From the NCBI GenBank assembly GCA_910579395.1, contig CAJTUC010000023.1:3225-67224 (forward strand): a stretch of DNA of 64,000 nt. Direction: 5' to 3'. The position numbers and the translations under genes are program-made. The stretch is from an uncultured Lachnospiraceae bacterium (GTDB lineage: Bacteria; Bacillota; Clostridia; Lachnospirales; Lachnospiraceae). The notes under the pieces are model-generated. The model ran no database searches. It was not told where the DNA came from and saw only the letters and a list, made by a program, of their open reading frames with translations. Of this stretch, positions 34,560 to 42,290 are shown piece after piece. The number at the start of each line of letters is the position of its first letter. Position 1 is the stretch's first letter.

Positions 34560-37184
34560 CTATTCCTCTTTCTCTACTTTTCCATGTACGCATTGCCTGA
34601 TTACCTGTTTTAACAATTCCACGTCGATTGGCTTTGCCAGATGGACATTCATCCCGGCATTCAAAGCTTCTCTTTCATCTTCCGCGAAAGCATTTGCCGT
34701 CATAGCGATGATCGGGATTTCTCCTGCATCTTTACGCGTCATCGCCCTGATTGCTCTTGTCGCGTCATAACCGTTCATTACCGGCATCTGAACATCCATG
34801 AGAATCGCGTCGAACCTACCCTCTTCGGCATTTGCAAAGCGCTCCACCGCCAGTTTGCCGTTTTCGGCAATTTCACAGCTCGCACCCTCTATTGACAAAA
34901 TTTCCGACAATATTTCCGCATTGATTTCGTTATCTTCCGCCGCAAGGAAATGCAGCCCCTGAAGACTGCCGGCTTCTTCAGTTTCCACTGCCTTACTCTC
35001 TCCGGATTCTTCTGCCTGTATTTCCATGATACTTTCTTTCAGGGCAGACACGAAAAATGGCTTTTCAAGCATTCCCGTATATCCCAGTCGAAGCACTTCT
35101 TCTATACGAATCATGGTATGATTCGTATTATGATCCATATTTGCCGCGTCATGGTCTGTCATAAAAAGAAGAGGCGCATTCGATGGCAGAAGATTTCTGA
35201 TTTGTTTTAAAGTCTGAACGCTGTCCATAACAGATACATCGACATCCAATAATGCCAGCTGATAGGCTTTCCCGGCAGCTTCTGACCCTTGTAACAGAGA
35301 CAGCGCGCTCTCCGTATCAGGCACGATATCCACCACAATGCCCATCTCGTCCATGAGCATCTGCACATTTGGGCCTTCCTGTTGATTGTCACCCACAAAA
35401 AGAATGCGGGATATGCCGGTCTGCTTCCAAAACACCTTATCCGCCTGACCTTCCGGTATGCGAAATTCCAATTCTACCCGAAATAAGCTTCCCTTATCGA
35501 CCTCGCTGGAAACTTCGATGGTGCCTCCCATAAGTTCAACGATATTTTTGGTAATCGCCATGCCGAGCCCTGTTCCCTGAACCTTGTTCGTTGTACTGTT
35601 CTCTGCTCTTGTAAACGCATCAAAAATCGTTTTTAAATATTCCTGTGTCATCCCATATCCGTCATCTTCCACTTCAATCCGGATATGCTCAAACTGGCTG
35701 GAACGCTGTTTCAGGCCGATAATCCGGAACCAGATATTCCCACCTTCCGGCGTATATTTAACGGCATTGGAAAGAAGGTTTATCAGAATCTGATTGATTC
35801 TTGTTTCATCGCCCAACAAACGCTCATGCTTAATATCTTTTACTTCCACATGAAATTCCTGTGCCCTTGCGCCCGCCATCGGACGAACAATCGCATCGAT
35901 GGAAGATACCAAATCATGTAGTGTAAACTCTTCTACGTTCAGCACGACCTTCCCGCTTTCAATCTTGGAAACGTCCAGAATATCATTGATTAGGCTGAGC
36001 AAATGCTGTCCGGATGCCATAATTTTCTTCGTATATTCCCGCACCTTATCCGGATTTTCCGCATCTTTTGCAAGCAACGTTGTAAATCCGAGAACCGCAT
36101 TCATCGGCGTACGAATATCATGAGACATATTGGACAGGAATGTGGTTTTGGAATTACTCGCCAACTGCGCCGCATGCAGTGCTTCCGCCAGCTGTTTGTT
36201 ATGCAGTTCCCGTTCCGCTTCCCGTTCCCGCATAATCTTTCTCTGCTGTCTCTGGTTAAGATAATACAGAACACAGCACAGGATAAACGCAACCAGCATA
36301 ACCACAACGACAATAATAATACTTTGATTTACAGACCTTCCTTCCTGCTGAATGGCTTCGACGGGCACATAACCGATCAGATAAATTGTACCGCCATTCA
36401 CGGTCCACATATAGTTCAGAGCGCTTTTCCCCCGAATATCATGATAAAACATGATATTCTTTCCGTTTTGCACACAATTTTCTACTTCCGTCCGAAGCTC
36501 TTCTTCCAGAATATCGTTCGCCCTGTAAAAATCCTCCAGATTCAGGTGTCCTGCACTGCGTTCACCCATTCCCTTTGGTTTCAGCACGAACCTTTCCGTC
36601 TTTGCGTCCATAATATAGAGCATGGCCTGCTTGTCATAAAATCCCTCCGGAAGCGATTTATCCAGAGAATCATAGGTATATTCCACATAAAGCGTTCCGA
36701 TTTCCTGACCGTCCTTCACCACCGGGCATTTAATCGAATACGCCCATGTTCCCATATAGTTCATATAAGAATCAGAAACTGCCAGTCCCTCTATTGTGCC
36801 GCCTGAGAAAGCCAATCCTTCTTCGACGAAAACATCCCCTGTACTGGAGATTCCCTCCGTTTCACCTTCCCGAATAAACGAGATTTTTACCATCGTCTGA
36901 TTCTTCTGATAAGAAACAATATACTCCTCCGGCTCCTCCTGCAAGGCAATTTCCTGTGCCATCAGTTTCTGAAACTCAGCTTCTTTATTCAAAATTGATT
37001 CTATGGTACATTTGATCAGGTCCAGACTTTCATTCAGATTCTGGATTGCCGCAGCAGACATTTCTTTCGATATTTTTCGCGAAACGGAGAATACTACAAC
37101 TCCCAAAATACAAAAGACAAGCAGAATCGAAAGCAGTAAGGAAAATCCCTTGTCCGTTATGCTTTTATATCTTTTCTCTTTCAT
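34560..37184 (-). CDS. Hybrid sensor histidine kinase with two receiver domains
   Basis: 874 residues. TM1 about 13-34, an extracellular sensor of Cache type (to about 290; GTWAYSIKCPVVKDGQEIGTLYVEY), TM2 about 293-315 (IIIVVVVMLVAFILCCVLY). HisKA motif FLSNMSHDIRTPMNAVLGF, ATPase boxes NQILINLLSNAVKYTP, VEDDGYGM and GTGLGMAI. Receiver 1 (from ISRILFVGDN) is degenerate: the usual acidic pair is GDN, although LLDVDVSVMD keeps an Asp. Receiver 2 (LAAEDNEINAEI, ILMDVQMPVMNGYDATRAIR, KPID) is canonical. There is no DNA-binding output domain, so signalling must pass to another protein. It leads the operon with the solute-binding protein. Confidence 0.92.
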   Translation of the reverse strand: MKEKRYKSITDKGFSLLLSILLVFCILGVVVFSVSRKISKEMSAAAIQNLNESLDLIKCTIESILNKEAEFQKLMAQEIALQEEPEEYIVSYQKNQTMVKISFIREGETEGISSTGDVFVEEGLAFSGGTIEGLAVSDSYMNYMGTWAYSIKCPVVKDGQEIGTLYVEYTYDSLDKSLPEGFYDKQAMLYIMDAKTERFVLKPKGMGERSAGHLNLEDFYRANDILEEELRTEVENCVQNGKNIMFYHDIRGKSALNYMWTVNGGTIYLIGYVPVEAIQQEGRSVNQSIIIVVVVMLVAFILCCVLYYLNQRQQRKIMREREAERELHNKQLAEALHAAQLASNSKTTFLSNMSHDIRTPMNAVLGFTTLLAKDAENPDKVREYTKKIMASGQHLLSLINDILDVSKIESGKVVLNVEEFTLHDLVSSIDAIVRPMAGARAQEFHVEVKDIKHERLLGDETRINQILINLLSNAVKYTPEGGNIWFRIIGLKQRSSQFEHIRIEVEDDGYGMTQEYLKTIFDAFTRAENSTTNKVQGTGLGMAITKNIVELMGGTIEVSSEVDKGSLFRVELEFRIPEGQADKVFWKQTGISRILFVGDNQQEGPNVQMLMDEMGIVVDIVPDTESALSLLQGSEAAGKAYQLALLDVDVSVMDSVQTLKQIRNLLPSNAPLLFMTDHDAANMDHNTNHTMIRIEEVLRLGYTGMLEKPFFVSALKESIMEIQAEESGESKAVETEEAGSLQGLHFLAAEDNEINAEILSEILSIEGASCEIAENGKLAVERFANAEEGRFDAILMDVQMPVMNGYDATRAIRAMTRKDAGEIPIIAMTANAFAEDEREALNAGMNVHLAKPIDVELLKQVIRQCVHGKVEKEE

Positions 37185-37254
37185 ATACTCTCACCAGACT
37201 TCTTTCCCATTTACAAACTGCCGACTTCTTCTCAGATTTTCGGGGTTCTTTTTA

Positions 37255-37283
37255 TTATACAACGAATGCGACTTCATAGCAAT
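37255..37283 (-). promoter_or_regulatory. Sigma-A promoter of the kinase/binding protein operon
   Basis: Minus strand TTGCTA (37283-37278), 17 bases, TATAAT (37260-37255). Confidence 0.75.
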
Positions 37284-37356
37284 TTATTTTTACTTTGTCC
37301 GGCTTCGTCCGGCTATACTTGCTTCACATTATCTTAATAACATTATATGAACAACT

Positions 37357-37998
37357 TTACCTGTCAGTTCCTATACCCTCGCGCCCATCAGGTTCCCGGA
37401 AGAATAGTTTCTCAATCCCCGGTAAAAGACTGCTGCTGCGATGGCCGAAAGCAGCACCCAGGAACAGCACTTTTGGCCTGTGAAGCAGAGAAACCGCAAT
37501 CTCACAGCGGATACGCTGTCCCAGTGAAAGATTTCTTACCGGCGTATTGATGAATGCAGAGAGATCAAATATTTCCGTAAGCTCTCCGACACGCTTTTCT
37601 ATTTCTCCATCCGATATATCATAAATAGCGCCAAAAAACTGAAAATTATCATAAGGCGTCAGGTGCGTCCAGAGCTGTTCCTTTTGTCCGAACACGGTTC
37701 CAATCTGGTAAGCGAGCTGCTTTCTCTTTTTGGTCGGGTCGATGCCAAGCACCTGCACCCTCCCGCCGTCCGGATAAAGAATCCCCGTCAGCATCTTGAT
37801 CGTCGTACTCTTCCCCGCACCGTTCGGACCGATAAAAGCAAGCGCTTCGCCCTCTTCCACGGCAAAGGAGATTCCGTTTACTGCCTTTATCTCCTCTGTC
37901 TTCGGCTTAAAGACTGCCCGGATGCTGCCCTTCATCCCCTTTTCCTTCTGTTTCACCCGAAAAGTTTTAGATAAATTTTCCGCTTCGATCACATTCAT
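37357..37998 (-). pseudogene. ABC exporter ATPase truncated and fused out of frame to a permease tail
   Basis: The reading from MNVIEAENLSKTF (start supported by GGAGGAGGG) gives a DrrA-type ABC-2 ATPase with Walker A GPNGAGKSTTIK, Q-loop and signature LSLGQRIRCEIA. At the Walker B strand it reads KVLFL then GAAFGHRSSS, losing the catalytic Asp-Glu and everything beyond. In the +1 frame the same DNA (about 37466-37371) encodes a hydrophobic helix and RGLRNYSSGNLMGARV with a stop, which is the C-terminus of an ABC-2 permease. So a deletion has removed the end of the ATPase gene and nearly all of the downstream permease gene(s). The ATPase product cannot hydrolyse ATP normally. Confidence 0.85.
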
Positions 37999-38036
37999 TT
38001 CAGTGCCCTCCTCCATGTATGAAAATTTTGATATCA

Positions 38037-38082
38037 AAAAAACCGCATGGTATATGCACTTCTGTGTATATACCATGCGGTT
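38037..38082 (-). terminator. Attenuator terminator before the ABC exporter remnant
   Basis: AACCGCATGGTATAT pairs perfectly with ATATACCATGCGGTT and is followed by TTTTTTT on the minus strand, just upstream of the ABC ribosome binding site (start codon at 37998). It lies between the leader promoter and the gene it controls. Confidence 0.85.
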
Positions 38083-38160
38083 CTTCTTTCCTCCTGTTCA
38101 CCGCACAGCCAAATAAGACTTTTCATCTTACGGCCATGCGCTTTCCGGTCATTACCCGGT
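38083..38160 (-). promoter_or_regulatory. Alternative-pairing region of the attenuator
   Basis: Hairpin 38101-38140: CGCATGGCC pairs with GGCTGTGCG (two G-U pairs), extended by TAAGA/TCTTA. A smaller CCGG hairpin lies at 38144-38160. The 3' arm TGCGGT is complementary to ACCGCA in the 5' arm of the terminator, so it can form an anti-terminator; TTTGGCT in the same arm is complementary to AGCCAAA in the last codons of the leader ORF. Confidence 0.65.
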
Positions 38161-38161
38161 T

Positions 38162-38236
38162 TCAGGCTTTGGCTAAATGATTAAAAATCTGCTGCAGCAT
38201 AATGATCAGGTTAAAAAGTACACTGTTCTTAAACAT
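38162..38236 (-). CDS. 24-aa leader peptide of an attenuator
   Basis: ATG with TGGAG upstream, 24 codons: MFKNSVLFNLIIMLQQIFNH then LAKA and TGA. Hydrophobic with one basic residue near the start and one near the end. It lies directly behind a TTGACA promoter and in front of mutually exclusive hairpins and a terminator, which is the arrangement of ribosome-mediated attenuators of antibiotic-resistance and biosynthesis genes. The last codons (HLAKA) overlap the RNA segment AGCCAAA that pairs with the control hairpin, so ribosome position there would change the fold. Function as a sensor of translation inhibition is inference. Confidence 0.6.
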   Translation of the reverse strand: MFKNSVLFNLIIMLQQIFNHLAKA

Positions 38237-38279
38237 CTTTTACTCCATTTCCATACTCGAAAAATTTGAATTTTCGAAC

Positions 38280-38308
38280 AACTTATCACACCATATCAGA
38301 ATTGTCAA
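38280..38308 (-). promoter_or_regulatory. Promoter of the leader/ABC exporter transcript
   Basis: Minus strand perfect TTGACA (38308-38303), 17 bases, TAAGTT (38285-38280). An inverted repeat with TTCGAAAATT/AATTTTTCGA arms (38257-38279) overlaps the expected start of transcription and could be an operator. Confidence 0.65.
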
Positions 38309-38398
38309 GTTTTTTCAATAAATCCTACCAGAAAATTCCACCAGGCAACTGCCGAGAATGAGAATTTTCTTTCCCAGAACCTGCTGAAAACAAAAGTT

Positions 38399-40357
38399 CT
38401 ATAAATACTCACCCATAAATTCCTCTTCTGACACAATCCTGACCCCCAGCTCTTTTGCCTTCTTGTTCTTGGAAGAATTCGAATTTACATCGTTATTGAT
38501 CAGGCAGGTGGTCTTTGCGCTCACGCTTCCGGTCACTTTTCCGCCCTTTTCTTCAATCAGTTCCTTGAGTTCGTTCCGGTTCCCATAATGATTCAGGCTT
38601 CCGGTAATGACGAAGCTGAGTCCCGCAAGCGTCTGCGCACTCTCATCTATCTGCTCTGCGGCAATCTCAATCTCTTTTAACAGATTGTCGAGCTGACTCA
38701 AATTCTTTTCATCCGCAAAATATTCATGAAAAGTACCGGCAAGCACTTCCCCGACGCCGTCGATTTCGCTCAGTTCTTCGGCCTGTGCCGCTTTCATCGC
38801 TTCCAAGTCGTATCGGTAATACCGGCATATCATTTTCGCATTGGCAAGACCGATACCGGTGATTCCAAGTCCGTATATCACCCGCGGCAGTGTCGTCTTT
38901 CTCGCATGATCAATGCTGGCAAGCAGATTTTGACAGGATTTTTCCCCCAAACCTTCCATCTGCGTGATTTCCTCCGCGAAACGCTCCAACCGGAAAATAT
39001 CCGCATATTCATGGATAAATCCCTTTCCGATGAACTTTTCCAATGTCGCTTCCGAAAAACCGTCAATATTCATGGCATCCCTGCTGACAAAAAGAGTGAA
39101 GGACTTGAGTTTTTTCGCCTCACAAAGCGGGTTGGTACAGTATAGCGACTGCACTTCATTGACCTGACGGATTTCCGTCGCCTGCCCGCACACCGGACAG
39201 TACTCGGGAATCTGAACGGAATCGCTCCCTGTCAGATTTTCCGCAATCTGGGGAATGATCATATTGGCCTTATAGACCGTAATATGGTCGCCGATTCCCA
39301 GTTTCAGGCCGCGCAGGATGCTGATATTGTGCACGGAAGCCCGGCTGACTGTCGTCCCTTCCAGCTCCACCGGCTCAAAAACGGCTATCGGATTGATAAG
39401 TCCGGTACGGCTCGGACTCCACTCGATTTCCTTTAACACCGTTTCCCGAAGTTCGTCCGCCCATTTGAAAGCAATGGAATCCCGCGGGAACTTGGCTGTT
39501 GCACCGAGCGACTGCCCATAGGCGATATCTTCATAAACGAGTACCAGACCGTCGGACGGGATATCATAACGCTCGATTTTTTTCTCGAAATGCTCAATTT
39601 CCTGCAAAATCGTATCAGGTGTTACTTTTCGATACTCTACCACATCAAACCCCTGCTCTGTCAGAAAACGGAACTGATTCTCTCTGGAGTTCTCAAAATC
39701 CACGCCCTCCGCTTTTACCAGGCTAAAGGCGTAGAACATGACATTCCGCTCTGCCGTCACCTTGTTATTTAACTGGCGGACCGAGCCGCTGCAAAGATTT
39801 CTCGGATTCTTATACCGACTTTGCGCATCTTCAATCTGCCGGTTGATCTTCTCGAAATCGGAATAGGTGATTACGGCTTCTCCCCGCAGAATCAGTTCCC
39901 CCTGAAAAGGTATCGAAACCGGAATATTTTTAAAAACTCTTGCATTATTCGTAATGACTTCTCCGACTTCCCCGTTGCCTCTTGTCACCGCTTTTGCAAG
40001 TTTTCCTGCAAAAAAGGTCAATACAATGGTCAATCCATCCAGCTTCCATGACAGAAGCGCATCATTTCCGTTCAGCCAGTCGCGCAGTTCCTCCCTGCTC
40101 TTCGTCTTTCCAAGCGACAGCATCGGCCGCTCGTGACGTTCTTTCGGCAGATCATCCACCGCTTCATACCCTACCCGTATCGTCGGGCTGTTGGATAACG
40201 TAACACCCGTTTCTTCTTCCAATGCCGCCAGTTCGTCATAGAGACGGTCATATTCATAATTGCTCATGATTTCCGTATCCTGCGCATAATATGCCTGGGA
40301 AGCATCATTCAGGATCGCGGCCAGTTCTTTCATTCGACTTCTCTTTTCATTCTGCAT
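38399..40357 (-). CDS. ligA: NAD-dependent DNA ligase
   Basis: 652 residues. Seals nicks using NAD+. The adenylated Lys is in LLSWKLDGLTIVL, the NAD-binding Ia domain at the N-terminus includes YYAQDTEIMSNYEYDRLYDEL, then the OB fold, a zinc finger (CPVCGQ with CTNPLCEAKK), helix-hairpin-helix repeats and a C-terminal BRCT domain (LAGLSFVITGSLNHYGNR). The start ATG (MQNEKRSRM) has GAGGAAAG eight bases upstream. An in-frame earlier ATG is possible but lacks spacing to a binding site. Slightly short inter-domain loops are otherwise normal for clostridia. Confidence 0.96.
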   Translation of the reverse strand: MQNEKRSRMKELAAILNDASQAYYAQDTEIMSNYEYDRLYDELAALEEETGVTLSNSPTIRVGYEAVDDLPKERHERPMLSLGKTKSREELRDWLNGNDALLSWKLDGLTIVLTFFAGKLAKAVTRGNGEVGEVITNNARVFKNIPVSIPFQGELILRGEAVITYSDFEKINRQIEDAQSRYKNPRNLCSGSVRQLNNKVTAERNVMFYAFSLVKAEGVDFENSRENQFRFLTEQGFDVVEYRKVTPDTILQEIEHFEKKIERYDIPSDGLVLVYEDIAYGQSLGATAKFPRDSIAFKWADELRETVLKEIEWSPSRTGLINPIAVFEPVELEGTTVSRASVHNISILRGLKLGIGDHITVYKANMIIPQIAENLTGSDSVQIPEYCPVCGQATEIRQVNEVQSLYCTNPLCEAKKLKSFTLFVSRDAMNIDGFSEATLEKFIGKGFIHEYADIFRLERFAEEITQMEGLGEKSCQNLLASIDHARKTTLPRVIYGLGITGIGLANAKMICRYYRYDLEAMKAAQAEELSEIDGVGEVLAGTFHEYFADEKNLSQLDNLLKEIEIAAEQIDESAQTLAGLSFVITGSLNHYGNRNELKELIEEKGGKVTGSVSAKTTCLINNDVNSNSSKNKKAKELGVRIVSEEEFMGEYL

Positions 40358-40441
40358 GGATGCTGCTTTCCTCCATTTCTCATTCCTCCGACAGATTTCT
40401 CTGTCTGACATCCTTGTTTCTGTCAGGTTCCCTCCGGCTTT

Positions 40442-41176
40442 CTACAGTCTGCTTTCAACATCTGCCCTCACCGGAAAACACCCGGCGTATAATCCCTTCC
40501 GCTCCGCTTCTGTCAGTTCCCGGTATTCGCCCGGCTTCATATCGGCAAGTTCTATATTCATAACGCGTGTTCTTTTTAATTTTCTGACTTCATACCCAGT
40601 CTCCCGGCACATCCTGCGAATCTGCCGGTTGATACCCTGGGTCAGTATCATCCGCATCGTATTGCTTCCAAGCTTCGTAATTTCACAAGGCCTTGTCGTC
40701 AGCTCCAGTTCTTTCAGGTAAATGCCCTCCCGCATCCGCGTGAGCGCCGTTTCTGTCAGCGTTTTATTCACTTTCACAATATACTCTTTCTCATGGCCGT
40801 TAGCTCCCCGCATCATGGCATCGATCAGTTCTCCATCATTTGTCATGATGAGAAGTCCTTCCGACTCCTTATCCAGCCTGCCCGCATAAGTAAGTCTGAC
40901 CGGATAGCGCAGGACATCCTGAATTTTCACATCCGCGTGCCTGTCTTTCTCCGTACAGATTACCCCTGCCGGCTTATAAAATGCCAGAATCACCTTTTTA
41001 TCACGGCACCCGACGCGTTCTCCTCGAACGCAGATATCATCTTCTTCCGTCACCTTCATGCCGGGCAGAGCCGTTTTCCCATTGACGGTAACGGACCCCT
41101 GTCCAATCAGCTTATCCGCATCCCTTCTGGAACAGATACCGCATTGTGCAAGATATTTATTCAGCCTCGTTTCCAT
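40442..41176 (-). CDS. rluF: Pseudouridine synthase, RsuA/RluF family
   Basis: 244 residues. An S4 RNA-binding domain (TRLNKYLAQCGICSRRDADKLI) is followed by the RsuA-type catalytic domain with the Asp in AGRLDKESEGLLIMTND and the motif QGINRQIRRMCRETGYEVRKLKR, which is typical of RluF/RsuA branch enzymes modifying 23S or 16S rRNA. The ATG (METRLNKYL) lies six bases after AGG. It overlaps the SGNH gene end by 20 bases and is followed by ligA. RluF is the best guess within the family; RluB-type is less likely because of the INRQIRRM motif. Confidence 0.8.
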   Translation of the reverse strand: METRLNKYLAQCGICSRRDADKLIGQGSVTVNGKTALPGMKVTEEDDICVRGERVGCRDKKVILAFYKPAGVICTEKDRHADVKIQDVLRYPVRLTYAGRLDKESEGLLIMTNDGELIDAMMRGANGHEKEYIVKVNKTLTETALTRMREGIYLKELELTTRPCEITKLGSNTMRMILTQGINRQIRRMCRETGYEVRKLKRTRVMNIELADMKPGEYRELTEAERKGLYAGCFPVRADVESRL

Positions 41177-42269
41177 TCTCATCCTGCCCTTTCGATTCCG
41201 CTTTTCTGACAACACCATGCTCCATCAGAAAGTTTTTCCAATCCGCATAGTTATTAGCATACAAATGCACGCCATCGAACGTCAGCTCGCTTTTGAGCAG
41301 ACCGTTCTCATCCGTAAAATACGGATTGCTGTCCAGATAGAAAACGTCAATTCCGTCCGCCAGACTCGCCGCCGCCACATTCTTGGCATTGATATTGATA
41401 TTATTAAATTCTGTCTCCAGATTATTCTTTTCCTCGCTGACATGGAGATTCGCCATCAGAAAAATGATCGCCTGTGGCTGCCACTCCCGAATCTGCTCGA
41501 GCACAATCTGATAATGTTCCCTGAAAAATTCGGTATCACCGTATCCGAGTTCATTCATGCCAAGCATAATGTAAATTTTACCATATTGCTTCTGTTGGAG
41601 CACCTGACTCAAATCCACCTTTTCTCCGGTCTCCTGCCAGGTAACGCCCTTTTCTCCCAGCAGCTTATAAATGGTCATGCCGTTCTCACAATAAAAATCC
41701 GCCTCCAGACCGGCATAATCGGAAATTCCCATCGTTCTGGAATCCCCCAGAAACGCGGCATCCTTAAAATAATCTTCCCCCACCGTTGTATAAGGATACT
41801 CCGTCGTTAAAGCGACTTTTCCCACATCCTCATAATAAATGGAATTGGTCTCTACCGGCGGGTATTCGACGAAAACTGTCTTACCTACAAGCGCCTCTTC
41901 CGCCTCCTTTTCTTCTTCCGCCTCAAGAGCCTCCGCCTCTTTAGCCAACTCCTCCTGCGCCTGTGTACCAATCTGTGCTCCGATACCCGGTAACAGTGCA
42001 TCCGAATTTCCACGCCCAGTCATTACATGATTCCGCTCCGGCAGTCTCGCCATGACAGATTCCGCCCCCGTAAAATTACTGACGTTATTTTGTCGTTCTG
42101 CTTCCCATACAACGGCAAAAAGGGGGTTCGACATCAAATCCCCCCATTTTATTTTCCCGTAATCGCGATATATAACAAGTGCTATGCCCCCTATCGTCAT
42201 AAACAGCCATAACACCAGCAATGCCGCCAGATATGGGCAGTTATGTATCATCTTTTTTAAACGCTTCAT
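41157..42269 (-). CDS. SGNH/GDSL hydrolase-like membrane protein (partner of MBOAT)
   Basis: 370 residues from MKRLKKMIHNCPY. One N-terminal membrane helix (LAALLVLWLFMTIGGIALVIY), an acidic Ala/Glu coiled linker (about 105-130) and an extracellular SGNH domain: block I AAFLGDSRTMGI, block III MLGMNELGYG and block V TFDGVHLYANN (DxxH). It directly follows the MBOAT acyltransferase gene (21 bases), the arrangement seen for O-acetylation systems of cell-surface polymers in which the MBOAT carries acetyl across the membrane and the SGNH protein transfers it. The polymer acylated here is unknown. Confidence 0.85.
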   Translation of the reverse strand: MKRLKKMIHNCPYLAALLVLWLFMTIGGIALVIYRDYGKIKWGDLMSNPLFAVVWEAERQNNVSNFTGAESVMARLPERNHVMTGRGNSDALLPGIGAQIGTQAQEELAKEAEALEAEEEKEAEEALVGKTVFVEYPPVETNSIYYEDVGKVALTTEYPYTTVGEDYFKDAAFLGDSRTMGISDYAGLEADFYCENGMTIYKLLGEKGVTWQETGEKVDLSQVLQQKQYGKIYIMLGMNELGYGDTEFFREHYQIVLEQIREWQPQAIIFLMANLHVSEEKNNLETEFNNININAKNVAAASLADGIDVFYLDSNPYFTDENGLLKSELTFDGVHLYANNYADWKNFLMEHGVVRKAESKGQDENGNEAE

Positions 42270-42290
42270 GCGAACCTTCACTCCCAAAGT

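Noticed and set aside
37999..38076. Longer start for the ABC ATPase remnant (inside the terminator stem)
   Set aside because: The extra residues are encoded by the attenuator hairpin; a much better ribosome binding site lies just before MNVIEAENL.
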